Assembly: GCF_009905375.1 (NCBI RefSeq)
Contig: NC_133648.1
Location: forward strand, 24,359,884-24,423,883
Length of the DNA: 64,000 nt
Origin: Apium graveolens
Lineage: Eukaryota; Streptophyta; Magnoliopsida; Apiales; Apiaceae
Direction of reading: 5' to 3'
Part shown: positions 1 through 11,977 of the stretch, piece by piece
Layout of the letters: every line of letters begins with the position of its first letter
Numbering within the stretch: position 1 is the stretch's first letter
Made by a program: the position numbers and the translations under genes
Notes under the pieces: model-generated
What the model was told of the DNA's origin: nothing
Seen by the model: the letters and a program-made list of their open reading frames with translations, nothing else
Database searches by the model: none

Positions 1-2987
1 GCTCAATCCTCACAACAACAACCATCAGCATCTACCATCAGACCTTCATCTTCCAGGCCTAAGAGGGCAAAGTCTGTTCCTTAACCTCCACCAAAGAAAA
101 GGAAGATGATTCTAAGGGATGAGTCAGATGAAGAAGAAGCACATGTTCATGCATCAGAACATGTGACTGTTGAAGCTGAAAATGTCAATTTTCAGAAAGA
201 TATAGCAGCTGAAAAGGAAACTTCTCAGATAAATTCTGAAGCTGAGGGTTCTGGAAATTTGAAGAGAAAAAGACCTGTAAGTTCTGATGCTGCACAAGCA
301 ACTCCTTCACTATCAAGGAGATTAAAGAAAATGAGGGCAGGAAGGCACATGGCTAAGCCTCAATCTGAGGATACTACTAAAGCTAAGGAAGGGGATGAGG
401 AATCTCTGATCTCAAAGACAATAGTGATTGTATCTTTGCCACCACTACTCAGGCTGAAGACAATGTTCAGGATACAGTGATCACACCTCATGTCTCTCCA
501 CTTCATGAAAATGTAAAAGTTGAAGATTCATGATTAAGACCTGAAATTGACATCCACAAGCTGATCATTCCAACTGTGCTCTATCTTAAAGCTCCTACAG
601 TAGCTTAGCCATCTACAGTCAATTCTCCTATTCTACAGGCTCAGATACCAACAACTCATATTCTGGAGATAAATTCTGATGATCTGAATTTCGATAAAGT
701 TGTTCCAGAATCTCCAGTTGCCTCACATACTCTTGTACTGTCAGAGGATAATGAGTCTTCTTCTAGTTCTAAAGACAGTGTTTCAGTATATACTCCAGCT
801 CCTAATCTTGGAAAGGAGGCATTGATCCAAAAATTTGTTGAACAGGATGCACCTATTCCTTGGGAGGAAACTCACAGAGGTGTTGAGTGGACCAAGAAGT
901 GGAATGAATCAGATTGTTTTCCAAGCTCAAAAGTTCTAACAGAGCACATTGCCAAAGCTGATGAGCTATTAACAAATTCTGATTTCAAGACACAACTCAA
1001 AGTCACAGCTCTAAGTACTAAACATCTTCAAGGTTTATAATCTACAACTCATGAAAAAGTTGACCAACTTCTAGAAAGAGCTGATAAGCTGGATATGGTG
1101 ATCAAGCTAGACAAGAACAGGTTTATCAGACCTATTTCTGAGAAAGTTGAAGCAATTGAGAAAGTTCAGGAAAAGCAGTAGGCCCAATTGACTGAGGTCC
1201 TACAAAATCAGGCTGCTCAGCAAACTCAATTGAATGAAATTCAATCTTCAGTAGAACTTCTTCTCTCTCTCCTACTACCAGATGATGCCAAAAAGGGGGA
1301 GAAGATAGTTAATTCCAAATGCTCTAATGATCAAGTACTGAAGAAGAAAGATGATGAAACTGATGACCAGGGAAACTCTAGCAAGGGTAGAGGTCAAGTT
1401 CAAGGTAAAGAGCACAGTAGCAAGGTTTCTTCTAGGAAACTAATTTCTGATGCAAGAAAATCTTCTACTCAAAAGAAGACAAGTTCTGAAGCTGCTCAAG
1501 GTCAAAATCTAATAGCAAGTGCTGAAAATCAAAATCTGATATCAAGTTCTGAAGTTCTGATTCAAGCTAAAAGTCAAGAATCTCAAAAGTTCTTGTAAAC
1601 TCTGAAGCTAAAGGGAAAGCAGACTACTGTCTACTACAAAGATCCTAAAATTCAGACACTTGATGAGGAAATTGCTAGAAGACTATTTCTCAAGCATAAT
1701 CCTGGAATGGATTTAGAAAATCTCAAGTAGGAAGAAGCTAGATTTAAAGCTGAAAAGAAAAATATAAAGTCTAAAGCTTATGATGCAAAGAAACCTCCAA
1801 GGCCTAAGGTAAAAGGCATTGTGATCAAGGAGAAATCAAAGACTGAGGCATCTAAGCCCAAGACTAGATCACAAACTGAGATTGATCCCAAAGATAAAGG
1901 GAAAGGAAAAGTTGATGAACCAATAAAGCCACAGGAGATGAAAATTCCTCAAATCCTGATAAAACCTGTGTGCAAACTGGTTCAAGTTCATGATGATACT
2001 CTTGTTGAAGATAAAGATGTTCAAACTATGAAAAGAAGGAAAATAACTGAAGAATCCAAGACAACCTCTGACAAGGCTTAAGTTGTTCAAAGTGAAGAAC
2101 ATCAAACTACAACAGAAACAGCAAGTTCTGATAGAGTTATCAAGACATCAACCTCTGACAGAGCTCAAGTTAATTTAGACAAGATGAAAGTAGCTGACAA
2201 AAAGAAACTTCTATGGAAAAATGTCAAAACATCAGATCCAAAGAAAAGCCAATTGCTGTCTGATTTCATGACTATTGGGTTAAATGCTAGAGAACCAAGA
2301 GACAAAGCAGGGCTAGGTTCTGATGAAGCTAAGATCAAGACAGGAGTTGAAGTTGCTACTAGAGATCCATTTTTGTTAACTGACAAACCTCTTGAAGATG
2401 TTACACAGAAACACCTTGATAAGGTTATCTATGTTCAAGTGGTACTGGATGATCATGACAAGCACAATGTTAAGGAAAATCTGATTCTATTTCTTGAAGA
2501 TGGAAGGACATATCAAATGTCAGAATCAAATGTGTTAAACAAATCACTGAAAGAACTTCAATTCTTTCATTACCTTTTAGAGGTAAAGTCTGATATTACC
2601 AGGAGATGGTCAAATTTCATATTGAAGACCATAAGAGATAAAGCAAGAATTTTTGGTTCAAGGGTTACAGAATTCATTCCAAACATAGTTGAAGATAATG
2701 GAAGTGAAATTCCAATGAAGAAGGATTCTGCTAAACTTGAAGTGATACTAAAAGAGAAATGTGTATGCTACAATGAAGATTATTCTCATCCAAGGGTAAT
2801 AAGACTGGATGATGGTTTAGAAAGAAACCATATCTCTGCTTTAAGGACTGCAATCTACCAGATTGGAAGTCAGAATGAAGAGATGAAGCAAGACAAGACT
2901 ACAATAGCTCGGGTCCTGAGGAATAAAGAAGAAAATCTGATATCAAGCTTTGTCAAGAATCATTTTAGATTCAGATTGACTCAGTAA
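1..2987 (+). pseudogene. Element A third ORF (aORF), decayed
   Basis: Corresponds to all but the N-terminal domain of the third ORF seen intact-ish at 34667-33029 and 28639-26367 on the other strand. Recognisable pieces in order: a basic Lys/Arg patch near 100-350, an acidic Ser/Pro linker, a Trp-rich segment (WEETHRGVEWTKKWNES, about 860-910), a coiled-coil region (about 1060-1290, repeats of EKVEAIEKVQEKQ type), a Lys-rich linker, and a C-terminal domain (2184-2987, 267 codons open). Breaks: one frameshift near 440 and stops near 82, 531, 604, 1038, 1180, 1596, 1728 and 2079. Most of these replace a Gln codon (CAA to TAA, CAG to TAG). Function of the family is unknown; it may assist replication or be envelope-like. 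No transmembrane helix is evident. Confidence 0.75.
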
Positions 2988-3113
2988 GATTGGTAAAAGG
3001 TACAAGGATTGTAAGTTGTAGTTAGTTATCTAGTTAAACTCTTATTGCATTTGTACTTAAATGTTTTTGACATCATCAAATCTATTAACTTGTATATTTT
3101 GTATAATTTACAA

Positions 3114-3125
3114 GTTGGGGGAGAT
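3114..3125 (+). other. Polypurine tract of element A
   Basis: A G-rich purine run (GTTGGGGGAGAT) immediately before the TGTTAG start of the 3' LTR. This is the expected plus-strand primer position. The same tract occurs antisense in element E at 26226-26238. Confidence 0.8.
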
Positions 3126-3704
3126 TGTTAGATATATTTGAGATGTCATGTCTAATATGATTTGTGTTTAGTTTTCAGAACTTAACAAAAGGACATATCA
3201 GGACTTAGTGAAATCAGGACTTACTGAAGTCAGAGCTTAATATCAGAACTTAAGTTGTCAGAAGATGTATATCAGTACTTAAGTGCGGGAAGACTTTCAG
3301 ATAAGGAATGCGGCTGATTTACAGGAGAGAAGATCTGGACTAAAATAATAGAAGATATGCATGGAAAGAGTTAGAGGACTAGAAGACTTGTAGAAGATAT
3401 CTGATTGATATATTTTAGGAGACAGAATTGTATTCCATATCAATTAGAATATATCTTGTAGATGTGTACTATATAAACACAGACTTAGGGTTTACACTAT
3501 AAGTGTTATCATTATCGAGAAGATTATACATTGTAACCTAGCAGCTCTTAGTGATATTTTTTCATCACTGAGAGAGAACAACAGTTCATATTGTAACATA
3601 GTTTATTGAATATAATTGATCTTTGTTACATACTTGTGTTCAAATCGATTTGATTGTATAAACACTGTATTCAACCCCCTTCTACAGTGTTGTGTGACCT
3701 AACA
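3126..3704 (+). repeat. 3' LTR of element A
   Basis: A 579-bp LTR bounded by TGTTAG and CTAACA. It has a TATATAAA box at 3470-3477, and an ACCCCCTTCTACAGTGT block near the 3' end shared with the LTRs of E and C. The U3 part carries several CAGAACTTA / TCAGGACTTA repeats, the family's dispersed motif. It is clearly diverged from the LTRs of C and E, so it is a separate insertion. Confidence 0.85.
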
Positions 3705-4571
3705 ATTTGAATCATCATCAGAATTTGATGATTTAGTATCTGACTTTGCAATCATGGCTTTCCCTTTGGAGTAGCTTTTCCTCCTTTCCCCTTTGGCTTC
3801 TGTTCAACCTTGAGTGCAACTGGTCTAGCCTTTGATCCTTTCCTCTTGCATCTTTGCTCCATCTCTAGTTCATGAGTTTTCAGAACTCCATAGATCTCAT
3901 TTAGAGGTGTTTTGTCAAGTTGAAAGTTATCCCTTATTGATTTGACTTTAAAGTCCCACTTTTCAGGGAGAGCAAGTAAGAACTTCAAGTTTGAGTCCTC
4001 CAAATCATATTCTTTGTTGACAAAGGATAAGTCATTCACCAACTTCTGAAATCTCTCTTAGATCTCAGTTAAGGACTCATTGTCCCTTGAGTCAAAGTGC
4101 TCATATTCTTGAGTAAGTACTGTCCTCCTGTTCTTCTTGAAGTGATGTACCTTGACACTTTACTTCTAAAGCATCTCATATCTCTTTTTCTATCATACAT
4201 CCAATGACTCTATTGGACATAACACTATTAAGACTGTTGTGCAAGATGTGTCTGACCTTAGCATCCTTCATGATAGATGAGATATCTTTAGGAAAGTAGT
4301 CATTTCTGTCTTTGTCTATCATCATCTCTGGTTCTCCTGCAAGCAAAACAACTACCTTCATTGGTCTATGAGGACCATCATAGATCCTGTTCATATATTC
4401 AGGATATGTGGCTTCCAAGCACATGGTCATCTTAACTTTCCAGATTAGATATTCATGTATCTTCCGGATAAGCACCTTGATTGCTTTATACCTACCCATG
4501 TTGCTGCTTATCTGTTATGTGGCTGGAGGATATGGCTTCAGATTCTGTGTTTCTTCTTCTTTGTCTGACAT
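3705..4571 (-). pseudogene. gag: Element B gag, decayed fragment
   Basis: Translation on the minus strand from an ATG at 4571 gives a copia gag. There is an N-terminal IWKVKM motif (4440-4420), a segment matching SNRVI near 4200, a central LTQEYEHFDS-like block (4125-4085), and NDLSFVNKEYDLEDSNLKFLLALPE (4035-3955, abbreviated here to its ends NDLSF and LLALPE). Capsid-type gag packages the element RNA into cytoplasmic particles. The frame is broken by stops (for example just after the start region near 4515, and near 4057) and by frameshifts. The zinc-knuckle part is missing because element A inserted at 3704/3705. Confidence 0.75.
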
Positions 4572-4617
4572 GGTTGATTGATTTTGAGATCTTAAATTAT
4601 TTGTATGTTAATAGCAA

Positions 4618-4629
4618 GCTCTGATACCA
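4618..4629 (-). other. Primer-binding site of element B
   Basis: Reverse complement reads TGGTATCAGAGC, complementary to the 3' end of initiator Met tRNA. It lies two bases inside the LTR edge. This is a priming site, not a tRNA gene. Confidence 0.85.
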
Positions 4630-4631
4630 AT

Positions 4632-4755
4632 TGTTAGGGCCTTAATCAACTGTAGATGGGGGGGGTTAATACAGTTAATACAATCTATTCGACAAAGCTT
4701 TAACAGAATCAACAATTTTTATATTAATTGATAAAAACTTATTTCAAACGTACAC
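4632..4755 (-). repeat. Inner fragment of element B 5' LTR
   Basis: Starts TGTTAGGGCC next to the primer site and includes a run of eight G. It is cut after 124 bp by element E. The continuation is at 41708-41943; the flanks TACAC (4751-4755) and TACTC (41708-41712) look like E's target duplication with one mismatch. Confidence 0.7.
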
Positions 4756-4930
4756 TGTTAGGTCACACAACACTGTAGAAGGGGGTTGGATACAGTGTTT
4801 ATACAATCAAATAAATTTAACACAAGTATGTAACAAAGATCAAGTATATTGAATAAACTTTGTTACAATATGAACGGTTGTTCTCTCTCAGTGATGAACA
4901 AATATCACTAAGAGCTGCTAGGTTACAATG
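4756..4930 (-). repeat. Element E 3' LTR, inner piece
   Basis: Begins TGTTAGGTCACACAACACTG and matches the first 175 bp of the intact 5' LTR at 41158. It is interrupted after GGTTACAATG by G1. The CAATG at 4926-4930 recurs at 11700-11704. Confidence 0.85.
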
Positions 4931-7900
4931 TGTAACACCCCCAGATCCGGGGTCGAGAATCCGGGTCGTCACGGTCTTTCTTTCCACAATATAACTTCAC
5001 TTAATTAATAATAAATAACCTCATGCTGTGACCCCACACTAACACACACCACAACCCGTTATAGTCTCAGAGATGAAATTGAAATAAGTACAAGTCCTTG
5101 AATCCACAATTTAAAAGTTATTACAACCCAAAATGATTACTTGATAAATTTATAGTTAATTGCCATTATCTGCCACAAGTTATAATTATACAATATTTGG
5201 TTCCCAAAAGTAGAATGCCTGATCTACCAATAGATCTACCTCTGCAGCTATAGCATCTACAACATCAACGGGAAGATGCGGGACGCTTCCCACGCGCTTG
5301 CGCTGGGTCTGCTTGAGTCTGGCCATCTTTCCTAACTGTTGTTGTGTGATGAAGAAATGAAGCAAGAGTGAGCATTACAGCTCGCAAGATAATATATAGT
5401 GTAAACAATAATGCAAGTATCTAAATGGATAACTTACTAGAATCCTTTATCAAGTGTAAGGTAATTACTTACTGGATATAAGTTTTAAGGAAGATGAAGT
5501 TACCAATTACTTTATTATACTTATACCATTTTTAGAAATCTACTTGAACTATTACTGTTCAAAGTATAATAAGTTTCAAAAGGTCATCCCATAGATGAGA
5601 CCACAAGTTAAGACTTGAATAGATTCAATCTTTGAAATATTTTTAAAGGAAATAAAGTTACGAGATACTTCATTCAATGGAAACACCATTATAACTGTTT
5701 GACCTTGTCAATGCTTCGGCAACCACCCATTCGTAGCCTTTCGATCGAAAAGCTACGGGTAGTGTTGCAGAATTATCCAACTGGATGATGAACTCATTAC
5801 GGGAGTTTGTCACGCCAGGAAGACCACTTACGATGATCAGTCACAGTAGTACAACCCCACCATTTTCTACATGTAGAGGAGAACCTGTCGGATTACCTTG
5901 TCAACCGAACACTAGACTCCTAAGGAATGTACCGTCTTGCGGAACTTCCAGGCCATTTGGGCCAATATAATAAGGCTGGGCCGGCGCCACTCGACCACTT
6001 ACGCCACTCCTAGTTCAGATGAAATCCATGACTCTAAAACGTAAAGCTCGTCCCCACTTTCCCCAAGTAGAAACTTGTTGATACGGCTCCACCAAGAAGT
6101 CATATCTAGTTGGAAAGGAAAACTCACTGATATTTCCCAGGCGATGCCTATTAATGGATTAACTTGTTTCAAGAATTTTACTTCCCGAGTATTGGGTAAG
6201 TAATCAAAAACTCTTTTATCAAGACAACAACCTTGTTGCGAATATAAAACACACCACAGAGCCGGATCCCTCAGGTTTTGAGCGAGTATTTAAATCCCCT
6301 TTAAAAGGAAGATCTTAAATATAAAAATGAGTTTTGGGATCCGCTCTAACTTTTAAAAATCATTTTGAAGACTCAAAAACACTTTAAAGTGTGTTTGGAG
6401 TAATGCTGATTTAATAAAGTAAATCAGTCTCGATATAAAAGAAATATCTGAATATTGTTATCTAAATAATATTCCCATAAAGAATAATTGAGGTAGAAGT
6501 TGGAAAACTTATACTTGAAATGAATAGTGAATAATCAAAGATATACTTATACGAAAGTAATATCTTTAATTCAATATCAAAAGTAAGTTTGATTATCGAA
6601 CATTATTCTTTAATAAAATAAAGAATATTAATAAATAATAAGCGGAGTCATAATATCTCGAATGAATATTATAAACAATATTCATTAAATAAAATAAAGG
6701 AGTCATTCATCCTCAAATGAATATCCAATTAATAATCATTAAATAATATAAACTGAGTCATAAGCCCTCGAATGAATATTCGAAATAATATTCCATAATA
6801 AAATAAAGTTATCGAATAAACCTTATTCGATTAATAGTTTTGAAAACTATAACCATATATATATAAATATATATATATATAAAATCTACTCGGGATCCTC
6901 GACTCCCGGTTTTAGAAAACGTTTTCACCTTTGGGTCCCTATACTAAGGGTATATGCAAATTACCGCTATTCTCTAGCATAGGTATTCTCAACTGAATCA
7001 ACAGATATATATGGCAAAAATACGAAACAGGCATGCGTATATACCATATCACATGCTACAATATATCGCAAGAATTTTCTAACAACAAATATGCATTTAT
7101 CACAAGATCATGCATATACATATGTATACATCACACAACAGTTATTCGGGTAGAAAACTTGCCTGAGTGCTCCCGGATAGACTTAAGCTTAGAGTGGGTC
7201 CGATAACCTATGAATAACAACATAAGTCGGAATTAGACCCCGGTCGCTTAAGAAACTAGACTTTAACCATTTAGAGTCCTAATGTTCGCTTTCGCGCTTA
7301 ACGATTTACTTAAGTCGCTCGAGTACCCTCGACTCCACCATTTTTAATAAATTACCCATTACGAGTTTTAAGGCGGTTCTTTCGCGAGTGTCTTACCAAC
7401 TGCCTAACACACTTAACATAATTGATTCATACACTAATTAACCCTTTAAGGTCTTTAACCAAGGTTTCAAAGTAAGGCGAGGGGAAATGTTTCGTTCGCG
7501 AAACGCCGTTACTTAAAACGGTCGTTTCTCCTAAACCGTACATCGGAATCAAACGAACTACATATCAAAACGAAGCTCGTAACATGAACTATCTAAACAT
7601 GGACATGGTAAAAACCTAACAGTGAGTTCAGAGGTTCTGATGTTAAGAACAAAAACAGTCTACGATAAATCGGGCATTACGACGGCTATGTTTACGCGAT
7701 TTCCCAAAATTTTTACCAAACCAATTCAACCACCAATCAATCCACAATCACAACCAAATCAAAACTCCATCCATACTACATCATAACAGCCCCAACAACT
7801 ACACATTAACAATTTATACTTATTCCTCACATGAACTAAAAGCTTTACTTAAGTTCTTTAACTAATTATCAAGATTTACAACTCCAAAAACACCACAAAA

Positions 7901-8966
7901 CCAACTAATCTCTACAAACTCAACCAAACTTTAAACAAACAAGCATCATGCTTCACATATACTATATCCATCATATTCATTCCTAATTACTCAAAACTAA
8001 ATCTAGGGTTTGGAGTTTATACCTTCCTTGGAGAGTGGAGAATCAAGAGAATGGCTTGGAATCACCCTTAAAGTCCTTATCCAAGCTTAAACTAAACAAA
8101 ACTTCAAGAACAAAAATTTTAGTTCTTGAAAAACACTATTCACCATCTTCTTCCATGATTTATTGGAAGAGATTGTGAAGGAATTAGAAGCTTAAACTTA
8201 TAGGACATCCATATTTATGTACAAGGAACCTTAGATAATTATCTTGTGATTTAACAATGCTTGGAACTAGGATTTTGATTTTTCTTCCTTTGGAAAAGAA
8301 GAAAAGTCGAGAGCAAGATGAAGAGAATGAAATGATTTTGTGTTTTTTTGATTTGTTTGGCTTAGCTTGGTTGTTTTTTGTTTTGTTTTTGGTTAATTAC
8401 CTTTCTAGCCTTGAACTTTGTGTGGTTTTAATTCAACCACATCTCCTTCCCTTATGTCATGCTTATGTCATCATGTGATGTCATCCTCCCCTCTTTGTCC
8501 TCTTCTCATTGGTTGGGTGACATCATCCCCTCAAATCTCTTTGATTAACTTCCTAATTGTTTGCCTAATGACCGCTGATCTGTTATACGGTTCGCTTAAC
8601 TTTCGTTCTCGTTTCTCGTTTGAGGGATCATACCCGGGATCTTATTTCTTGGGTTTCCTTAACCTTTCTCAATACATTATATTCCTTTTATGATCCTCTC
8701 TTATAATCCTTTAATTTAAATCCTTTTTATCCTGTTACCTTATACTCAATTCTTTCCGTATCTTGCGGATTTCCGGGAAAAATCAAAGTGTTCGGAATTG
8801 GATTCTGACGATCTTTACATACACTTATATACCATATTGAGTACTAATAAAATCTCAGAATATCCATAACAGAACCCCTACATAGTGTGGCATGAAAAGT
8901 TTTCTCATTCAGCAAAAACACTATTCATAAGGGTTTCAAAAATTTCCAAAAATTGGGGTTATTACA
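4931..8966 (-). repeat. G1 first LTR, full length
   Basis: A 4036-bp LTR from TGTAACACCCCC to GGGGTTATTACA. It is AT-rich and non-coding, with a (TA)n tract near 6858-6882 followed by a small hairpin (CGGGA 6891-6895 with TCCCG 6904-6908). Three 55-bp GGAGTCAT units start at about 6643, 6698 and 6753. Short ORFs inside it are chance. Confidence 0.85.
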
Positions 8967-11699
8967 GATATTTCCCAGGCGATGCCTGTTAATGGATTAA
9001 CTTGTTCCAAGGATTCTACTTCCCGAGTATTGGGTAAGTAATCAAAACTCTTTTATCAAAATAGCAACCTTGTTGCGAATATAAAACATACCACAGAGCC
9101 GGATCCCTCAGGTTTTGAGTGAGTATTTAAATCTCCTTCGAAAGGAGGATCTTAAATATAAAATGAGTTTTGGGATCCGCTCTAACTTTTAAAATCATTT
9201 TGAAGACTCGCAAAACATTTTTAAGAATGTTTGGAGTAATGCTGATTTAATAAAATAAATCAGTCCCAATATATTAGAAAATATCTTAATATTATTATTT
9301 AAATAATATTCCCATAAAGAATAATCTTTATAAAAATAATTGAAGTAGAAGTTGTAAAACTTATACTTGGAATGAATCTTAAATAATCAAAGATGTACTT
9401 ATACGAAAGTAATATCTTTATTTGAATAATCAAAAGTAAGTTTGATTATCGACACATTATTCTTTAATAAAATAAAGAATATTATTTAGTGAATAATCGG
9501 AGTCATAAGTCCTCGAAGGAATATTCAAAATAATTTTTATTAATAAAATAAACGGAGTCATAAGCCCTCGAATGAATATTCAAGATAATATTCAATAATA
9601 AAATAAAGTTATCGAATAAACCTTATTCGATTCATAGTTTTGAAAACTATTCATATATATATATATATATTATACTCGGGAGCCTCGACTCCCGGTTTTA
9701 GAAAAAGTTCACTTTTGGGTTCCCTATACTAAGGGTATATGCCAATTACCGTTTATCTCTAGCATAGGTATTATCAACTGAATCAACAGATATATGTGTC
9801 AAGAATACGAAACAGGCATGCATATATACCATCATGCATCTATCGCAAGATAATGCATATACAAATGTATACATCACAACAACAGTATAATGGATAGAAA
9901 ACTTGCCTGAGCGACTGGGGGTTATAAATGGCTTGGGACGAGTCTGGTAACCTATAAACAACATATAAGTTGGAATTAAACCAAAGTCACTTATCAATCT
10001 ATACTTTAACCAATTTAGACTCTAACGCTTGCTTTGCGCTTACTGATTCTCTTAAGTCGCTCGAGTACCCTCGGCTCCACCATTTTTAATAAATTAACCA
10101 TTACGAGTTTTAAGGCAATTCTTTCGCGAGTGTCTTACCAACTGCCTAATACACTTTACATAATTGTTTCATACTCCAATTAGTCCTTTTAGGTCTTTAA
10201 CGAATGTTTCAAAGTAAGGCGAGGGGTAATGATTCGTTCGCGAAACATCGTTACTTAAAACGGCCGTTTCTCCTAAACCGTACATCGGAATCAAACGAAC
10301 TACATATCAAAACGAAGCTCGTAACATGAACTATCTAATCATGGAAATGGTAAAAACCTAGCAGTGAGTTCACGGGTCCTAATGTTAAGAACAAAAACAG
10401 CCTAAAGTAAATCGGACATTACGACGGCTATGTTTACGCGATTACCCAAATTTAAACCACTCCAAATCATCTCACAATCAACTCACAATCAACATCCCAA
10501 TCAAAACTCCATCCATACTTCATCATAACAGCCCCAACAACTCCACATTATCAATTTATACTATTCTTAAACATGAATTTAAACTACTCTTAAGTTCATT
10601 AATCAACAATCCAAGAACTACCACTCCAAAAACTTCACAAAACGAACTAATCTCTACATTCACAACAAGCAAGCCTCTCATGAATTATAACAACAAAACT
10701 AAACCTAATTACTCAAATAAATTTAGGGTTTGGAGGGGTTATACCTTCCTTGGAGAGTGGAGAATCAAGTGAATAGCTTGGAATCACCCTTAAAGTCCTT
10801 ATCCAAGCTTAATCTAAACAAAACTTCAAGAACAAAAATTTTAGTTCTTGAAAAACACTATTCACCATCTTCTTCCATGATTTTTAGGAAGAGATTGTGA
10901 ATTATTTAGGAGCTCAAACTTATAGGATATCCATAACTATGCATAAGTAGTCTTAGATAATTACCTTGCAATTTAACAAAGCTTGGAACTAGGATTTTGA
11001 TTTTCTTGCTTTGGAAAAGAAGAAAAAGCCGAGAGCTTGATGAAGAATGGTGAGATAATTTTGTGTTTTTGGTGAAAATGAATTGTTGGCTTGGTTGGTT
11101 GACATTTTGATTTGTTTTGTTACCTTTTTACCATGGTAATTTTTGTGTGGTTCTAATTCAACCAACAACACACTTTGCTTGGTCATGCTTATGTCACCAT
11201 GTGATGTCACCCTCCCTCCTTTGTCCTCTTCTTATTGGTTTGATGACATCATCCTCACTAATCTCTTTGATTAGCTTTTAATTATTTGGCTAATGACCGC
11301 TGATCTGTTATACGGTTCGCTTAACTTTCGTTTTCGTTTATCGTTTGAGGGACCATACCCGGGATCTTATTACTTAGGTTCCCTTAACCTTTCTCAATAC
11401 ATTATATTCCTTTTATGATCCTCCATTAAAATCCTTGAATTTAAATCCTTTTTATCCTGTTACCTTATACTCAATTCTTTCGATATCTGGAGGATTTTCG
11501 GGAAAATCAAAAGGTTCAAATTTGGATTCTGACGATCTTTACATACACTTATATATCATATAGAGTACCCATAAAATCTCATAAAATCCATAAAAGAACC
11601 CCTACATAGTGTGGCATGAAAAGTTTTCTTATTCAGCAATATCAGCAAAAACACTATTCATAAGGGTTACAAAAAGTTCAAAATTTTGGGGTTATTACA
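8967..11699 (-). repeat. G1 second LTR, lacking its first 1.2 kb
   Basis: A 2733-bp copy of the distal LTR beginning GATATTTCCCAGG and ending TTATTACA. It has two 55-bp units (from about 9498) and the conserved hairpin CGGGAG/CTCCCG (9677-9694). In stretches compared by eye it differs noticeably from the first LTR (of the order of 10%), so this is not a fresh duplication. Confidence 0.8.
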
Positions 11700-11977
11700 C
11701 AATGTATAATCTTCTCGATAATGATAACACTAATAGTGTAAACCCTAAGCCTGTGTTTATATACTACACAGTTACAAGATATATTCTAATTGATATGGAA
11801 TACAATTCTGTCTCCTAAAATATATCAATCAGATATCTTCTACAAGTCTTCCTGTCTTCTAACTCTTTCCATGCATATCTTCTTTTGTTTTAGTTCAGAT
11901 CTTCTACTGTAAATCAGCTTCCTTCCTTATATGAAAGTCTTCCCGCACTTCAGTTCTGATATAATCTTAAGTTCTGA
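11700..11977 (-). repeat. Element E 3' LTR, middle piece
   Basis: Resumes at CAATGTATAATCTTC and includes the antisense TATA region (TTTATATA near 11756). It stops at TCTGA (11973-11977), where G2 is inserted. Confidence 0.85.

Larger units (their letters stand above)
1..3704 (+). mobile_element. Element A: 3' part of a SIRE-type Ty1/copia element
   Basis: The 3' end of a plus-strand copia element whose 5' part lies left of the window. It holds a decayed third ORF, a short untranslated stretch (about 2988-3113), a polypurine tract and a complete 3' LTR ending in CTAACA at 3704. The next base resumes an antisense gag from an older element (B), so A inserted into B's gag; the probable target duplicate here is ATTTG (3705-3709), whose partner is outside the window. 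The third ORF is the same family as in element E. Confidence 0.85.
3705..4755 (-). mobile_element. Element B: 5' end of a minus-strand copia element, interrupted
   Basis: Antisense gag, primer-binding site and the inner end of the 5' LTR. The element is cut on the left by A (ending 3704) and on the right by E (starting 4756). Its LTR resumes at 41708-41943, where C interrupts it again. B is therefore the oldest layer visible here. Confidence 0.75.
4931..11699 (-). mobile_element. G1: gypsy remnant made of one full LTR joined directly to a partial LTR
   Basis: Inserted in E's 3' LTR with a perfect CAATG target duplication. It contains a complete LTR (4931-8966), then from 8967 LTR sequence again, starting at the position equivalent to 6129, about 1.2 kb into the LTR. 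There is no internal region, primer site or polypurine tract between them. The orientation is inferred from G2, whose ends read TGTAACACC...TTATTACA on the plus strand and are antisense. Confidence 0.8.

Noticed and set aside
6858..6882. TA microsatellites as regulatory sites
   Set aside because: Simple (TA)n runs vary between LTR copies; nothing beyond low complexity.
8257..8693. Two overlapping hydrophobic ORFs that could look like a membrane protein
   Set aside because: They lie inside a gypsy LTR, are T-rich, and are not open in the homologous positions of the other LTR copies.
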